Origin: Hydrangea macrophylla
Lineage: Eukaryota > Streptophyta > Magnoliopsida > Cornales > Hydrangeaceae
Reading direction: 5' to 3'
DNA: 64,000 nt
NCBI GenBank assembly: GCA_033977485.1
Contig: CM066982.1
Location: 10,469,218-10,533,217 of the forward strand
The notes under the pieces were generated by a model. The model saw only the letters and a program-made list of their open reading frames with translations. It was not told the origin of the DNA and searched no databases. The number at the start of each line of letters is the position of its first letter. The stretch's first letter is position 1. A program made the translations under genes and the position numbers. This document shows, piece by piece, positions 41,490-53,700 of this stretch.

Positions 41490-43349
41490 CTATTTTGCGT
41501 CTTTCTTAGATAGCAGGTACTTGAGGGCCGAGTGGTCTGTAAAACAGACTATTGGGGACCCTATCAGATAAGACCTGAATTTGTCCAACGCGAAGACTAT
41601 TGCCAACAACTCTTTCTCAGTAGTTATATAATTCATTTGAGTTTCGGTCAGTGTTCGACTGGCATAATAGATTACATAAGGCTTGTTGTCCTTCCTCTGT
41701 CCTAGAACTGCGCCAATGGCGTAGTCACTAGCATCGCACCTTAACTCGAACGGCAAACTCCAATCGGGTGCCTGTATTATCGGTGCGGAGGTAAGGTGAT
41801 CTTTTAGTGCATCAAAAGATATTTGACAATTTTCTGACCATTCAAAAGGTGCATCTTTGATTAGGAGTTGGCACAGTGGTCGTGAGATGGCACTAAAATT
41901 TTGGATAAAGCGTCGATAGAATCCAGCATGTCCCAGAAAAGATCGGATGTCTCTAACTGTACGGGGGACAGGTAAATTTGCAATTATATCTATTTTTGCT
42001 TTATCCACTTCGATACCCTTATCAGAGATGATGTGGCCGAGGACAATTCCTTTGGTCACCATGAAGTGACACTTTTCCCAATTTAGTACTAGGTGTTTAT
42101 CCTCGCATCGCGCTAACACATTCTCTAGGTTTTCTAGGCAGTTATCAAAATTATGGCCAAAAACTGAGAAGTCGTCCATAAAAACCTCGAGTGTGTGTTC
42201 AACCATATCACTGAATATGCTTAACATGCACCGCTGAAAGGTAGCAGGTGCATTGCATAAGCCAAAAGGCATACGGCGGTAGGCGAATGTGCCGAATGGA
42301 TAAGTGAAAGTCATTTTCTCTTGATCTTCAGGAGCTATTTCGATTTGGTTATAGCCACTATATCCGTCCAAGAAGCAATAAAATATATGACCCGCCACTC
42401 TTTCTAGCATTTGATCCATAAATGGAAATGGAAAGTGGTCTTTTCGAGTCACAGTATTTAACTTTCGGTAATCAATACACATCTTCCATCCAGTGGGGAT
42501 GCGTGTTGGTACTAACTCGCCATCTTTGTTTAGGATAACTGCTATACCAGCCTTTTTGGGCACCACCTGGGTTGGACTAACCCAAGAGCTGTCAGAGATA
42601 GGATATATTATCCCAATGTCTAGAAGTTTTAAGACTTCTTTTTTCACTACTTCTTGCATATTAGGATTCAGACGCCTCTGCATTTGTCGCGACGGTTTAG
42701 CGTCTTCCTCCAGATAAATCTTATGGGTGCAAATAGATGGACTTATGCCTTTGAGGTCAGCAATAGTCCATCCCAATGCTCCCTTGTGCAGTTTGAGCAT
42801 TTGAATCAACTTATCCTCTTGTTCTGGAGTCAATGTGGATGAGATTATCATAGGATAAGTCTTTTCAGTTCCTAAAAAAGCGTATTTGAGCTCTTTTGGA
42901 AGCTCCTTTAATTCCAAATCAGGAAACTGAAAGTTTGAAGGCATAGTTAACTTCATTTTCGGAGGTAAGGGTTCATATGGTGTGACCCACATGCATTCCT
43001 CTCTATCTTCTTCTTTTGTTTCCATCATGAGGCAGGCATGATTTAGGGCAGTGTCCAATGGGGTAGAATCGTTAGGTTGATAAGTAGCGTCGAATTGTGA
43101 CACAACTACCTCCAAAGGATCTTTGTAATCTACAAAATTAGCCTCCTCTTCGATGACTGTTTCAATGAAGTTAACTTCTTCTTCATCCTCGTATTCTTCA
43201 GGTCGGGGATTTGAAAAAATCTTGATATTTAAGGTCATGTTCCCGAATACGATGGTCATAATACCACTTCTTATTTTGATTGTGGCATCAATGGTGTTGA
43301 GGAATGGACGTCCAAAGATCACCAGGATTTGTGAACATGGGTTAGACAC
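41490..43349 (-). CDS. Athila-2 reverse transcriptase and RNase H (619-residue open part of pol)
   Basis: The open stretch starts in the protease C-terminus (ILVIFGRPFLNTIDA) and an acidic spacer, then RT: MCIDYRKLNTVTRKDHFPFPFMDQML, FLDGYSGYNQI, YRRMPFGLCNAPATFQRC, catalytic FMDDFSVFG, VLGHIISDKGIEVDKAKI and SFLGHAGFYRRFI. RNase H has LRCDASDYAIGAVLGQ, a TTEKELLA block and FTDHSALKYLLSKKDAK, then a stop. All catalytic residues of RT and RNase H are present. The Met at 43349 is internal to the natural polyprotein, not a true start. It lies in the same frame as gag and integrase. Confidence 0.9.
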   Translation of the reverse strand: MSNPCSQILVIFGRPFLNTIDATIKIRSGIMTIVFGNMTLNIKIFSNPRPEEYEDEEEVNFIETVIEEEANFVDYKDPLEVVVSQFDATYQPNDSTPLDTALNHACLMMETKEEDREECMWVTPYEPLPPKMKLTMPSNFQFPDLELKELPKELKYAFLGTEKTYPMIISSTLTPEQEDKLIQMLKLHKGALGWTIADLKGISPSICTHKIYLEEDAKPSRQMQRRLNPNMQEVVKKEVLKLLDIGIIYPISDSSWVSPTQVVPKKAGIAVILNKDGELVPTRIPTGWKMCIDYRKLNTVTRKDHFPFPFMDQMLERVAGHIFYCFLDGYSGYNQIEIAPEDQEKMTFTYPFGTFAYRRMPFGLCNAPATFQRCMLSIFSDMVEHTLEVFMDDFSVFGHNFDNCLENLENVLARCEDKHLVLNWEKCHFMVTKGIVLGHIISDKGIEVDKAKIDIIANLPVPRTVRDIRSFLGHAGFYRRFIQNFSAISRPLCQLLIKDAPFEWSENCQISFDALKDHLTSAPIIQAPDWSLPFELRCDASDYAIGAVLGQRKDNKPYVIYYASRTLTETQMNYITTEKELLAIVFALDKFRSYLIGSPIVCFTDHSALKYLLSKKDAK

Positions 43350-43778
43350 AGGTTCAGTGTCCAGAATAACAAAATTGACCGGGAAGACAAATGTATCAAT
43401 CTATACCAGAACGTCTTCCAGTATTCCTCTAGGATATTTGACTGACCTATCTGCCAATTGCAATGCAACTCGGGTGGGTTTGAGTTCACCCAACCCTAGT
43501 TGTTTATATACTGAATATGGCAGTAAGTTTACGCTAGCTCCTAAATCAAGGAGTGCATTGTCTATCCTTTGATTCCCAATTCTACACGAGACAGTTGGGG
43601 TGCCAGGGTCTTTTAACTTCGGAGGCAATTCATTTTGAATGATCGCACTTGCTTGGCAAGCGACATAGGCATGTTTCTTTACACTTTGCCTCCTTTTGAC
43701 CGTGCATAAGTCCTTCAGATACTTAGTGTAGGCTAGCACTTGTTTGATTGCATCGAGGAGTGGGAGATTGATTTTAAC
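43350..43778 (-). pseudogene. Athila-2 aspartic protease region
   Basis: After the gag TAA the same frame continues VKINLPLLDAIKQVLAYTKYL, KKHAYVACQASAII and the protease core IDNALLDLGASVNLLPYSVYKQLGLGELKPT with its catalytic Asp intact. TAG near 43401 replaces a Gln codon that is intact in Athila-1 (VLVQIDTF). The region ends in IDTFVFPVNFVILDTEPVSNP. Confidence 0.85.
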
Positions 43779-45585
43779 TTATTTGAACAATTCCAAGAAC
43801 TCCTGATTCTTTGCCTCGTGTTGGGGCTTCTTGAGCCTTTGAGGGTAAGGCGCAGGGAAAGGGCATTTAGGTAATTCGTCGGTGACAGGTTCCTTTTCAG
43901 GCCTTATCTCAGCTTTTTCTACTTCTTTAGGCGCGTCCTTATTTGGTGCTAATGGTTTATCATTAGTGGATGACTCGTCTAATTGAGTAGATGGTTTGCT
44001 CCTAGTCACCACTTCCTCCTCTTCATACTCCTCAGGAGTAGAATGAGGCATGTTTTGCCCTATGACTTTGCCGCTTCTTAATGTAGTCACGGCTTTTGCC
44101 TGTTCATGATTAGGAGGGCCATTGTTGTATCCCTTTGGGTTTGGAAGTGGTTGAGCGGGAAATGTGCCACTCGACCCCTCTTGACGTGCATCCATCCTCT
44201 CTAATGTCGCGGACATTTTACTCATCATTTGAATTAACTGTTGTGTTAAATTTGCGTTAGAGAGTGGATCTTTCTCTTGCACCTTCTTGTGAGGTGGCAC
44301 ATAGACATTTGCTTGTTGATGATGTGAGGGTTGAGCGTTATTATAGTTATATGCTCTATTTTCCTGGAATGGCTGGGACTGCCTGTTGTATTGCCCTTGA
44401 TATTGATTATTGTTATTGTAGGGCTGTTGTTGTTGAAATTGGTTTTGGGTCCTAGCATTGTTTTTCCAATCGAACCCGGGGTGATTCCATCTATTGTTAT
44501 TATTTTGCGTGTTGTAATTATTGTAGGAATTCCCCGCCCTCCTATACCCTTGCATGGCATTCATTTCCATGGGGGGTTGTTCTTGAAAATACGGCACATT
44601 GGGACAGTATTGAGTAGCATGTTCCAGCATGTTGCATGTGCCGCATGGTTCTTCAGGCAAAAACTGCCTAGAACTCTCTCCTTTCATCCCCAATTCTTCC
44701 ACTTTCTTTGCTAGTTCTTCATATTTATTCATCAGATGATCCTCACTTTTTAGTTGATATAAACTTTTCTCTTCCACACAGGATATCTATGAGCGTGGGA
44801 TATCATCTGAATTTGACCACTCATGGGCGCGTTCAGCTAGCCACTCAAAATGAGCTTCAGCTTCCTCCGTGCTTATGCGAAGAAATGACCCTGAACTCAT
44901 GGTCTCGACCAATTTCTTGGTTTCACCGTTTAATCCTTCATAAAAGTAGCTGATGGTTCGCCATTTCTCGTACCCGTGATGTGGGCATGAGAGTAGAAAA
45001 TCCTTGAAACGTTCCCAAGTTTGGGTGAATGTTTCATTGCTCTTTTGTTTGTAAGAATTTATTTGTCGTTTAAGTTCAGTGGTCATGCGAGGTGGAAAGA
45101 ATTTCTTCAGGAAAGCAGTGTTCATCGCATGCCAGGTGTAGATGGAGTTTGGCTTCAAGGTGAGTAACCACACTTTTGCTTTATCCTTCAGAGTGAAAGG
45201 AAATAGCATTAGACGTGTTACATCTACAGGACAATTCTGTGAGAAAGTTTTATAAACATCCTCAAAGTCCTTGACATGTAGATATGCCTTCTCGCTCTTC
45301 ATTCCATGAAAGGTAGGAAGGAGTTGAATCATTCCATTGCGAAATTGGAAATTCGCCTGCATGAGGTGGAATGAGAATACAAGACGGCGCAGGTGCGTGT
45401 TCGGGTGTCATGAGGTCACACAAAGGACACAGTGAATCGTCAATTGGTACGACCACATTATCACCGTTTTCGCTTTGATTATCAGCCATTGAATCGATCG
45501 GTGTAACTATGGGGTTAATAGAACTAGAGGAACTGGATGAATAGAATGGATATCCGTAAATTCCTTCGATGGAATTATCGGACAT
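43779..45585 (-). pseudogene. Athila-2 gag
   Basis: The N-terminus starts at 45585 (MSDNSIEGIYGYPF, Ser-rich) and shifts frame near 45360. The capsid core follows: FRNGMIQLLPTFHGMKSEKAYLHVKDFEDVY, LKDKAKVWLLTL, FLKKFFPPRMTTELKRQI, FLLSCPHHGYEKW, YFYEGLN. TAG at 44787-44789 separates it from a coiled segment (LMNKYEELAKKVEELGM), a zinc-like CGTCNMLEHATQYC (about 44650-44600), an Asn/Gln-rich part, an acidic linker and the PYPQRLKKPQ block. The frame ends with TAA at 43779-43781. Gag, protease and RT lie in one frame from 45362. Confidence 0.88.
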
Positions 45586-45690
45586 AAAGGGAAAGATCCT
45601 AAGAAATTTTTAATCTAAAGAACAAAAGAAAAAGAAAAACAGAAAAAAGATAAGGAAAGATTGAGGTAATCGAAGCGTTAGCTTGTCGCC

Positions 45691-45709
45691 TTCCCTGGCA
45701 ACGGCGCCA
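45691..45709 (-). other. Athila-2 primer-binding site, Asp-tRNA type
   Basis: The plus strand reads TTCCCTGGCAACGGCGCCA, matching the 3' end of plant Asp-tRNA (TCCCCGGCAACGGCGCCA) with one mismatch. It starts 6 bp from the LTR. Asp-tRNA priming is known for Athila elements. Confidence 0.8.
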
Positions 45710-45715
45710 AAAACT

Positions 45716-47346
45716 TGACATGACTAAATAGTTGCGCGCTCTTGTGCAACACCCAAGTGTAGGTGATCGTGCAAGTAATATAGTACTGGAAGTCCAGGTC
45801 GATCCCACAGGGAAGGTGTTAAACTGAAAACTTAGATTAATCTCAAAAAGGGAAAATAAAAATCAAAATTTTAAAGGAATGCAGAACACAACGTTCCACG
45901 GTTTAACAACTACTAAAAGTAAAGCAATTAAACTAAATCAACTAAATACTAACTAATTAATTAAAGCAAAGATTCAAAGTGTGTTTTTCTTAATTAAAAA
46001 GGAATGTTGGGATTACACGAATCCACCGCAACCTAGCCATCCACCATGCAATTACATTGAAGCTCAATGGAGTACACTCTCTACAGTATTCCGTATTTCT
46101 CTTAGGATAAAGAATCCATAGTCCTTTGATGACCGGGACTATATCATCACAATGGAGTTTGAAATACACAAAAGCGGTTTAAAACAATAGTTTAGACTCT
46201 CACCTACAATGGTATTAGCATTGAGGGTGGTTTGCAAAATATATTGAAGAAAAATGCCTCAAGGCTTAAAGTTCACAGACTGTTTTGACAAACTGAGCAT
46301 TTTGGGACAATTTGATAACAATCCAGTAAAACAGAAAGTCTAGGAATACTGCATAGAATGTCCTCAAGAAAAGGGATACTCGATCGATCGACGCGCTTTC
46401 GATCGATCGAACATCTTCTTCCCTCGATCGATCGAACTAACTTCGATCGCTCGACAATGTCTCTGGTCCGGTCGATTGAACCAACTTCGATCAATCGAAC
46501 ACAGAAATTAATCCGCTGCATGGCAGAAGCTTGAGATCACGGTTTCATCGTGATCTCCCAACCTGGAGACTACTCAGACATGGTCTGGAGTGTCACAGTG
46601 TTGTTTTTAACGTAAAAGTCCATTAAAGTTTTGTTTGGTTGTGTTTTAATCATGCAAACTATAAAAACTAGTTGTATAACTATGTCTAACATGCAAGATT
46701 ATGTATTTCACAGATTATATGACTATAAACTAAGTACAGAAAATGAATAAAGTAACCCGGAACTGAAAACTTGTATTAAACTAGAAAAAACCAATCCCAA
46801 AGCAATATCCAACCTTCAAAACCTACAAAAACATGAAACCTCTCTATCTCTCTCTAAAAATTGATAAAAGTAATGGGGGCCGTCCTCTGGACGTACATAA
46901 TACAAGTATATATACTTAAGACCTAATGATAGGGTTAAAAACCCGCTTCTGCTGCGTGCGCGTATATTTTGATAAAACCCATGTTCGATCGATCGAACAC
47001 GTCTCGATCGATTGAACTTCTGGGTCTTCGATCGCTTGAGCTTTTCTCGATCGATCGAACATTCGATCAATCGAATGGTCTTCAATCGATCGAGCTCTGT
47101 ATTTCAGCTTTTAATTGTCTTCATTAGAATCCAGCACTTCCTTTTATCTTTATCTTTTAATTCTTCACACAGCAACTGTAGTCTGCACAAAATACAACTA
47201 AAACACACAACTTATCATAGTTTAATCAAATTGGGCACAAATTGGTGTTGCAATTCAAATTACAGATAAATGAAGGAATTGTAAACTAAATCAATACATT
47301 TTCTTCTTTTAGCGCGGTTGTATTTCACAAATACCCCCGCTTGTCA
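45716..47346 (-). mobile_element. Athila-2 5' LTR
   Basis: 1631 bp with the same ends as 32669-34295. It carries palindrome arrays at 46380-46498 and 46985-47093 with a TATA-like sequence about 46907-46914. GCTAG follows at 47347-47351. Confidence 0.93.
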
Positions 47347-47351
47347 GCTAG

Positions 47352-48930
47352 CTAACGTCGTTCTTGTTAAGAAAAGGAACGAGAAATGGAGAATGTGTGT
47401 AGATTTCACCGATCTCAATAAGACCTGCCCCAAGGACTGCTATCCGCTTCCCAGGATAGACCTCCTTGTGGACTCCACCGCAGGTCACTCACTCCTTTCA
47501 TTCATGGACACTTACTCAGGGTACAACCAGATCAGCATGTACCCCGGGGACGAAGAAAAGACGGCATTCAACACTGACCAAGGCACGTACTGCTACAAGG
47601 TTATGCCCTTCGGTCTCAAGAATGCCGGGGCTACCTACCAATGCCTGGTCAACCACATGTTCAGAGACCTCATTGGAAAGTCTATGGAGGTATACGTGGA
47701 TGATCTGCTGGTCAAGAGCCGGGACGAGCCCGACCACCTCGAGCACCTGGCCGGGGCCTTCAGCATTTTGAGAAAGTTCAGGATGAGGTTGAACCCGGCC
47801 AAATGCACCTTCGGTGTATCGTCCGGGAAGTTTCTCGGCCATCTAGTTAGCAGACGGGAAATCGAGGCAAACCCCGAGAAGATCAAAGCTATCATCAACA
47901 TGCGGTCACCCAAATCATCGAAGGAAGTCCAGAGCCTAGCCGGACGAGTGGCCGCACTAAACAGATTTGTCTCCCGAGCTACCGACCGGTGTCTGCCATT
48001 CTTCAAAATCCTCCGCAAAGCGTTCCAGTGGTTAGAAGAGTGTAAAGAGGCATTTCAAGAACTCAAGAAGTACTTGGCATCCCCCCCTCTCCTCTCAACA
48101 CCCGTGCCGGGGGAAGAATTATTTTTATACTTGGCAGTGTCACCATCGGCGGTCAGCTCAGCACTTATTCGGGAGGATCACAGAATATAGTTCCTAGTGT
48201 ATTACACCAGCCGGGCATTGCAGGGCGCAGAGGGAAGATACTCCTGCATCGAGAAACTGGCCTTCGCCCTTATCACCTCAGCCTGAAGGCTCCGCCCATA
48301 CTTTCAGGCCCATGCCATTGTAGTCCTGACAGATCAACCTCTCCGTAGAATTCTGAGTCGGCCGGACACATCCGGGAGGCTTGTCAAGTGGGCCTTGGAG
48401 TTGGAAGAGTTCAAAGTAATCTACCAACCCCGGACAACCATCAAAGGGCAAGCCGTAGCAGATTTTTTGGTCGAGTTTACATATCCCGAAGACCCGGTCG
48501 AAGAGTTCGAGCCCCCGGCCTTACCGCCCGGATTACGCTCTGACATCCCAACCTGGGTACTACATGTGGATGGTTCCTCCAATCAGCAAGGAAGTGGGGC
48601 ATGAATCATCCTGGCCACCCCCGACGGTATCCAGCTCGAATATGCACTAAGGTTTGGGTTCCGTGCCTCCAACAATGAAGCCAAATACGAAGCCCTCTTG
48701 GTCGGGTTACAGTTAGCCATCTCAATAAGTGCGCAACAGGTTCAGGGCTACAGTGACTCCTAGCTCGTGGTCAATCAGGTTAACCAAGAGTACGAAGCGC
48801 GAGAAGAAAACATGGTAGCCTACTTGGCCCTTGTCCGAACGATTTCCAAACAGCTCTGAGGATTCTCCATCACTCAGATACCCAGAGAAGAAAATACCAG
48901 AGCCGACCGGTTGGCTTGCCTCACTTCGTC
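47352..48930 (+). pseudogene. Tat reverse transcriptase (second part) and two RNase H domains
   Basis: RT resumes with NVVLVKKRNEKWRMCVDFTDLNKTCPKDCYPLPRID, then FMDTYSGYNQI, YKVMPFGLKNAGATYQ, catalytic YVDDLLVKS (about 47693-47719) and FLGHLVSRREIEANPEKI. RNase H follows (LYLAVSPSAVSSALI, YTSRALQGAEGRYSCIEKLAFAL) to the linker AVADFLVEFTYPED near 48460. A second, archaeal-type RNase H (LHVDGSSNQQGSGA, NNEAKYEALLVGLQLA, GYSDS, LVVNQV, NTRADRLACL) ends at about 48930. Such a dual RNase H is a hallmark of the Tat lineage. Stops at about 48188, 48283, 48602, 48761 and 48857 break it. Confidence 0.9.
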
Positions 48931-50263
48931 TTTTGAGTCAGACTTGCCCGGGATAAGGATACAATTCCTACCCGAGCCTAGTGTGATCAACTCAGAGGGC
49001 ATGGAGGTCCACCCGGTCACTCTGGGACCCAGCTGGATGGACCCGCTCGTGACATTCTTAACAACAGGAAGGCTGCCAGACGACAAAGATGAGGCACGCC
49101 GGGTCAAGTACCGGGCAGTGCGATATCACCTTCTTGACGACATCCTCTACAAGAGAGGATTCACTATCCCGTACCTCCGCTGCGTTCATCCTGCGCAAGT
49201 GCAAGCAATACTGTTTGAAATCCGTGAAGGTGTGTGCGGGAACCACGTCGGAGGTTGGGCACTCTCCAGAAAGGCCTTACTACAAGGTTACTATTGGCCA
49301 ACAATGGCCCGAGATTCGCAGGAGTATGTTCGAAGGTGTGACAAGTGCCAAAAGTACTCTCCCATGATCAACCGACCGGGAGAACTCCAGACACCGATCC
49401 ATAGTCCCTGGCCATTTGCCCAGTGGGGAATTGACATTATTGGTCCTTTACAGATAGGAAAAGGGCAAGTTAAATTTGCCGTGATAGCTGTTGACTACTT
49501 CACCAAATGGGCGGAGGCCGAACCCTTGGCAACGATAACCGAGTGGAAAATGGAGAGCTTTGTGGAAAGAAATATCCTCAGCAGGTTCGGTATTCCCCGA
49601 GTCCTGATCAGTGATAATGACAGACAATTTGATACACCCATCTTCAGACAGTTCTGCTCGGGTTACGGGATACTAAATCATTACTCTTCCCCCGAGCATC
49701 CACAAGCCAATGGTCAAGTCGAGGTAACCAACCAGACAATCTTGCAGTCAATCAAGACAAGGCTTGAAGGTGCCAAAGGGCTGTGGGCTGAAGAGCTACC
49801 AACCCTCCTGTGGGCCTACCGCACTATACCCCGAGCGGCTATAGGCGAGGCCTCGTTCTCCTTAACCTACGGTTTTGAGGCAGTGGTCCCCACAAAGCTT
49901 GGGCTGCCAACATACCGGGTGGCCAAATTCAGTGATCCGGACAACGGGGAAGCCCTCAGGATAGAACTGGACCTAGTGAAAGAAAAAAGAGACCACGCCT
50001 ATCTGAGGGTGGCAGCCTACAAACAAAGGGTCTCGCGGTATTACAATAGCAAGGTGAAGCACCGCAGTTTTTAAGTTGGAGACCTCATCCTCAAGGCAGT
50101 GAACCAGTCTACCCGAATCCCAAGCCACGGGAAATTAGGGGCAAACTGGGAAGGCCCGTATAAAGTGACTCGGGTCAACCGACCGGGAACCTACTAGCTA
50201 CAGAGCATGGACGGGCATGATCTCACTCATCCTTGGAACGTACAACATCTCCGCAAGTATTAT
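48911..50263 (+). pseudogene. Tat integrase
   Basis: 387 residues are open from about 48911 to 50074. There is a zinc region (GVCGNHVGG, Cys pair in RRCDKCQKYS), then the catalytic core: Asp in QWGIDIIGPL, Asp in LISDNDRQFDTP and Glu in NGQVEVTNQTIL. The continuation LLWAYRTIPRAAIGEASFSLTYGFEAVVP is typical. The C-terminal part (VGDLILKAVNQSTRI, LGANWEGPYKVTRVNRPGTY, HPWNVQHLRKYY) follows after a TAA near 50072 and a TAG near 50196. All catalytic residues are intact. No chromodomain is present. Confidence 0.9.
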
Positions 50264-50776
50264 TTAAAGCTTCGCTTAGGCCCAGCCGACGACGAGGCCA
50301 AACCCCTAGGTGGCCGACGATGGCAAGCTTCAAATGCCCCTGCAACCACCCATGTTTCAGGTCGGTTTCCTACGGCCACTTGCTCCCGTACTCCCGCCTT
50401 AGCAAAATGATTGGGGGGCAGGGGGAATATTAGGCCAAAACAGGGAATCACACCGGTCGTTACAAGAACTTGGGAAATCTTCCTAAGCACTTACAGTGAT
50501 CAGAGATATATCCCGGATCGTAAAACAGGATACACCTATGATACGCCGGGATAACCTGGACGGTAATACAGGGTATTCCTATAATACACCGGGTGATCCT
50601 GGATGCTAAGTAGGGCTGGTCCCTATAGTACTCCGGGCAACTACCTTTTAGCCAGGTCAGTAAGACCAGGTGTTCTGTTGGTTACGGTCCTAAAACATTT
50701 GCTAAGGCAGGTGCTAGGTCGGCCAAAAACCAAACGGATATCAGCAAATAGGCACGGTACAGAGAAAGGACATAGT
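50264..50776 (+). other. Tat 3' non-coding region with a 43-bp minisatellite
   Basis: Between integrase and the antisense module, three diverged 43-bp units start at 50522, 50565 and 50608 (shared pattern 'acagg.ta..cctat.atac.ccggg'). A polypurine-like TTGGGGGGCAGGGGG lies at 50411. No gene is evident. Confidence 0.7.
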
Positions 50777-53700
50777 TGATGGAAAGATTGACCTCTAGGG
50801 CCTTTTCATTAATAAAAACTATACAAAGCCTGGGGGGCAGTTGTAGTAGCCTCCCAAAAAAAAATGGAAAAAAGAGAAGAAACTACAACAAAAAACAACA
50901 AGAGTCCTAGAGAAGGGAGCCTAGGGGTCGTCTACATCAACAACATCCACATTCTCCTCGACCTCCCCCTCGGCCTGTCCCTCCGGGGCAGCATCTCTCT
51001 CCTGGCCAGCCGGGGCAATGGCACCCTCAGCCGCAGTAGCATCCTCGGTGGCCTTGGGCACTATGTCCCAGTAGTCAGAGTCCACCCCTGGTAGGTAGTG
51101 GTGTCCAACTCCGGGTGGTCCCGGGCCAGCCTCCTTGTCAAGTCCTCATACCCGAGGAAGTAGCCATCGTCGAAAGTTTCCCCCGGGGGACCAGCGGCGA
51201 CAGCCGCCTCCAAGAGCGCCCTCTCCTGAGCTTCCGCTGCCGCACGACCAGCCCGCTCAACCTCAAGCTCCGCCAGAGCCACCACCAGTTCTTCTTGGGC
51301 TGCCTCGAGGCTCAAAGCCAGGCCCTTGACCCTATTTTTCTCCACGGTCAAGGCCCTCTCTTTGGCCTCCAGGGCAACCTCTTTCTCGACCAGGGCGGTC
51401 TCGGCGGCGGTGGACCTCCCGGCAAGGGCCGACATAAAGGACTCAGCTCTGGCAGCCATACAGCCGACCTGCAACCAAAATAAAAAGACAACGGTCGGTC
51501 ACTATTGCCAGCAGAGCAGAAAATGCAAAGAAGTCAGAAGATGCAGAAAAGTTAGTTACCAGATGGGAGATGTTGTATAGCCACCCCTGAAAAACCTGGG
51601 GAGACATGCCGGCACACCTCTCTACCTGACTGGGGAGTAGGCACTGTCTGACCCTGTCCCGGGTCTCCCCAGATTCCTCCAGGGGCGTCCCGACGAGAAT
51701 CTTGGCTCGGGGGCAGAGGTTTCTCCCACTACCACCACTTGGGGGGTTGATGTCTCCCCGGGAGCCTGGGCCGCCGATGGGCTGTGCCAAAGTCGTCTAA
51801 ATGGGCGCACACTGCCAGAGGCATCAACGGCCGGCCTCTTCCCTGTCGCCGCCATCCGCTCGACAGCAGCAGCCTACAGAGCCCTCAGCCGCTCGGGATC
51901 TCTCCTGGAGGCCATCTCTGCAAAAGGAAAATAGCCATAGGGTCAGCAACCGGGATAACAAGGCGGCAAAGAGTAGCCAAAGTTAAGGCAAGTGACAAAA
52001 CTTGTGCCCGGGATGATAGTAGGGAAGATTGGCGCTTTGGCAGGACGGTGGGGTCGGTGGTCGCCTTTCTGGTCTCCCAATCGGGTCAGCACGTCCCAGA
52101 CGTTGACAGACCGCTCAATCAAGCCCCTGATCCTCTCCTCACACTCCTCTGGAATGCTTGGGAGATCGACAGATCCTGCTGCAAAACAAACCAAGACGAT
52201 CAGTTCAGAACCACAAAACAGAGCCTGGAAAGAGGCCAAAGAAGACACGGGACGGGCTTACCCCTCAACTCTCCCACCCATGAGGTCCTTAGTTAACTCC
52301 CAGGGGCTGGCTCACAAAGCCCAGGGGTGGACACTTGGAAGAACTTGTTCTTCCACCCCTTGTTGTTGCTCAGGCAGTTGATAATAATCTTCTTTCCCTG
52401 CCGAGCCCCTAGGGAAAAGAACCCGGCCTCCCCATAGACTGGGAACAGCCGGTGGATCCAGAAGAACTCTTGAAGGGTGAGTTCATACCTGAAGATCTGG
52501 GGCCACAAGGAGATGGATCCCATTAGATACCTCCACTCGTTTGGGGCTAACTGCCCGGGTGCTATCCCTAGGAAGATCAAAACTTCCCGAGCGACCGGAT
52601 GGAGGGGGACACGAAGGCCAGCCATGAAGGCGTCCTCGTATAAAGTAACAAAACCCCGAAGATAAATATGAGCCCCGCCGGGTTGGACAGACAAAGAACT
52701 GTTATCAGGGATGGCGTACCTACCCCTGATCCGATCAAGGTCCCCGACATGCAGGGCCGTGGGGATAAACTCGTAGGCGAATGCTACCGAGGAAGCAGAC
52801 TCCTCAGGCGCCTCATCACCTGAACCCCGTGACACCGAGGCAACGGAGGCCTCCTGGTCAGACTCGTCGCTGGACATTCGGGCCGTAATCCGGCCCTCAC
52901 TGTGATGATTTGAGGGGGAAGCTGAAGATAGGTCTAAGCTGGGATCGGGCATGGCCAATCGGAACATCTCACTCTCCGATCGGGAAGCAGAGTTGAAGTC
53001 GAAATGTTCCATTTCTCGTACTCCTATGGAAGGGGGAAGTAGAAGGACACGACCTGAGTATGGGTTAGGGACACTGAGCCTGACGTACAGAGAGGGCAGG
53101 ACCACTAACCTAAAGGGCAGAGAATAAAGGGTCCTCAATACCAAGTGGCACTCTCTCAAGACTACTCCGGGGACACTCGCTCGCTTAAACAACCCTAAGG
53201 TGCCCCCTGCCCGGAGGAAGAAACAGAATCTGAGGAAGAAAAAGACCCACTCTTGTTCTAACTTAAGTGGGTTCGCTCTCTCCAGTCTCGCTCACACAAG
53301 AGAAAAGAAAGGGACAGAGAGAGAAAAAATGATGAACTGAAGCTGAAAATAAAAAAAACTTACAAAGTTTGGCGCAGAAAAGGGGCTCGGGAATCTTGCT
53401 CAGGATTGTTCTTACTCTTAAGGCGCTCGGTAGTCTAATCTCTGCAGTAAAGAGTTGGAGAACTGGGCAAGTGGCCTTTATATAGAAACCAGGGACGACC
53501 CGGATCAAAATAGATCCAACTGCTCGTACGTTTTCCCGCCCAAAGTGGTCGACAGTTGTCACCTAGGGCACCTGAAGCGCCGCCTCAAAAGGCGCGTACA
53601 TTAAATGCATGACAGAGACGTTTCGGTTACTCCCAAGCTGGTACCGTTGGATCCTAACCAGATCAATGACCGATTGACACGTGGCATAACGATGACCCGG

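Larger units (their letters stand above)
32669..47346 (-). mobile_element. Athila-2: full-length Athila element inserted in the Tat reverse transcriptase
   Basis: The 14.7-kb element on the minus strand has LTRs of 1627 and 1631 bp (about 2% different over the half I compared) with TGACA...TGTCA ends. GCTAG duplications are at 32664-32668 and 47347-47351. In its own direction the order is LTR, primer site, gag, protease, RT/RNase H, integrase, an unrecognised accessory frame, an LTR-like promoter module, a 3' frame (ORF3), about 2 kb of non-coding sequence, polypurine tract, LTR. It carries several stops and one gag frameshift, so it is inactive but well preserved. Confidence 0.95.
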
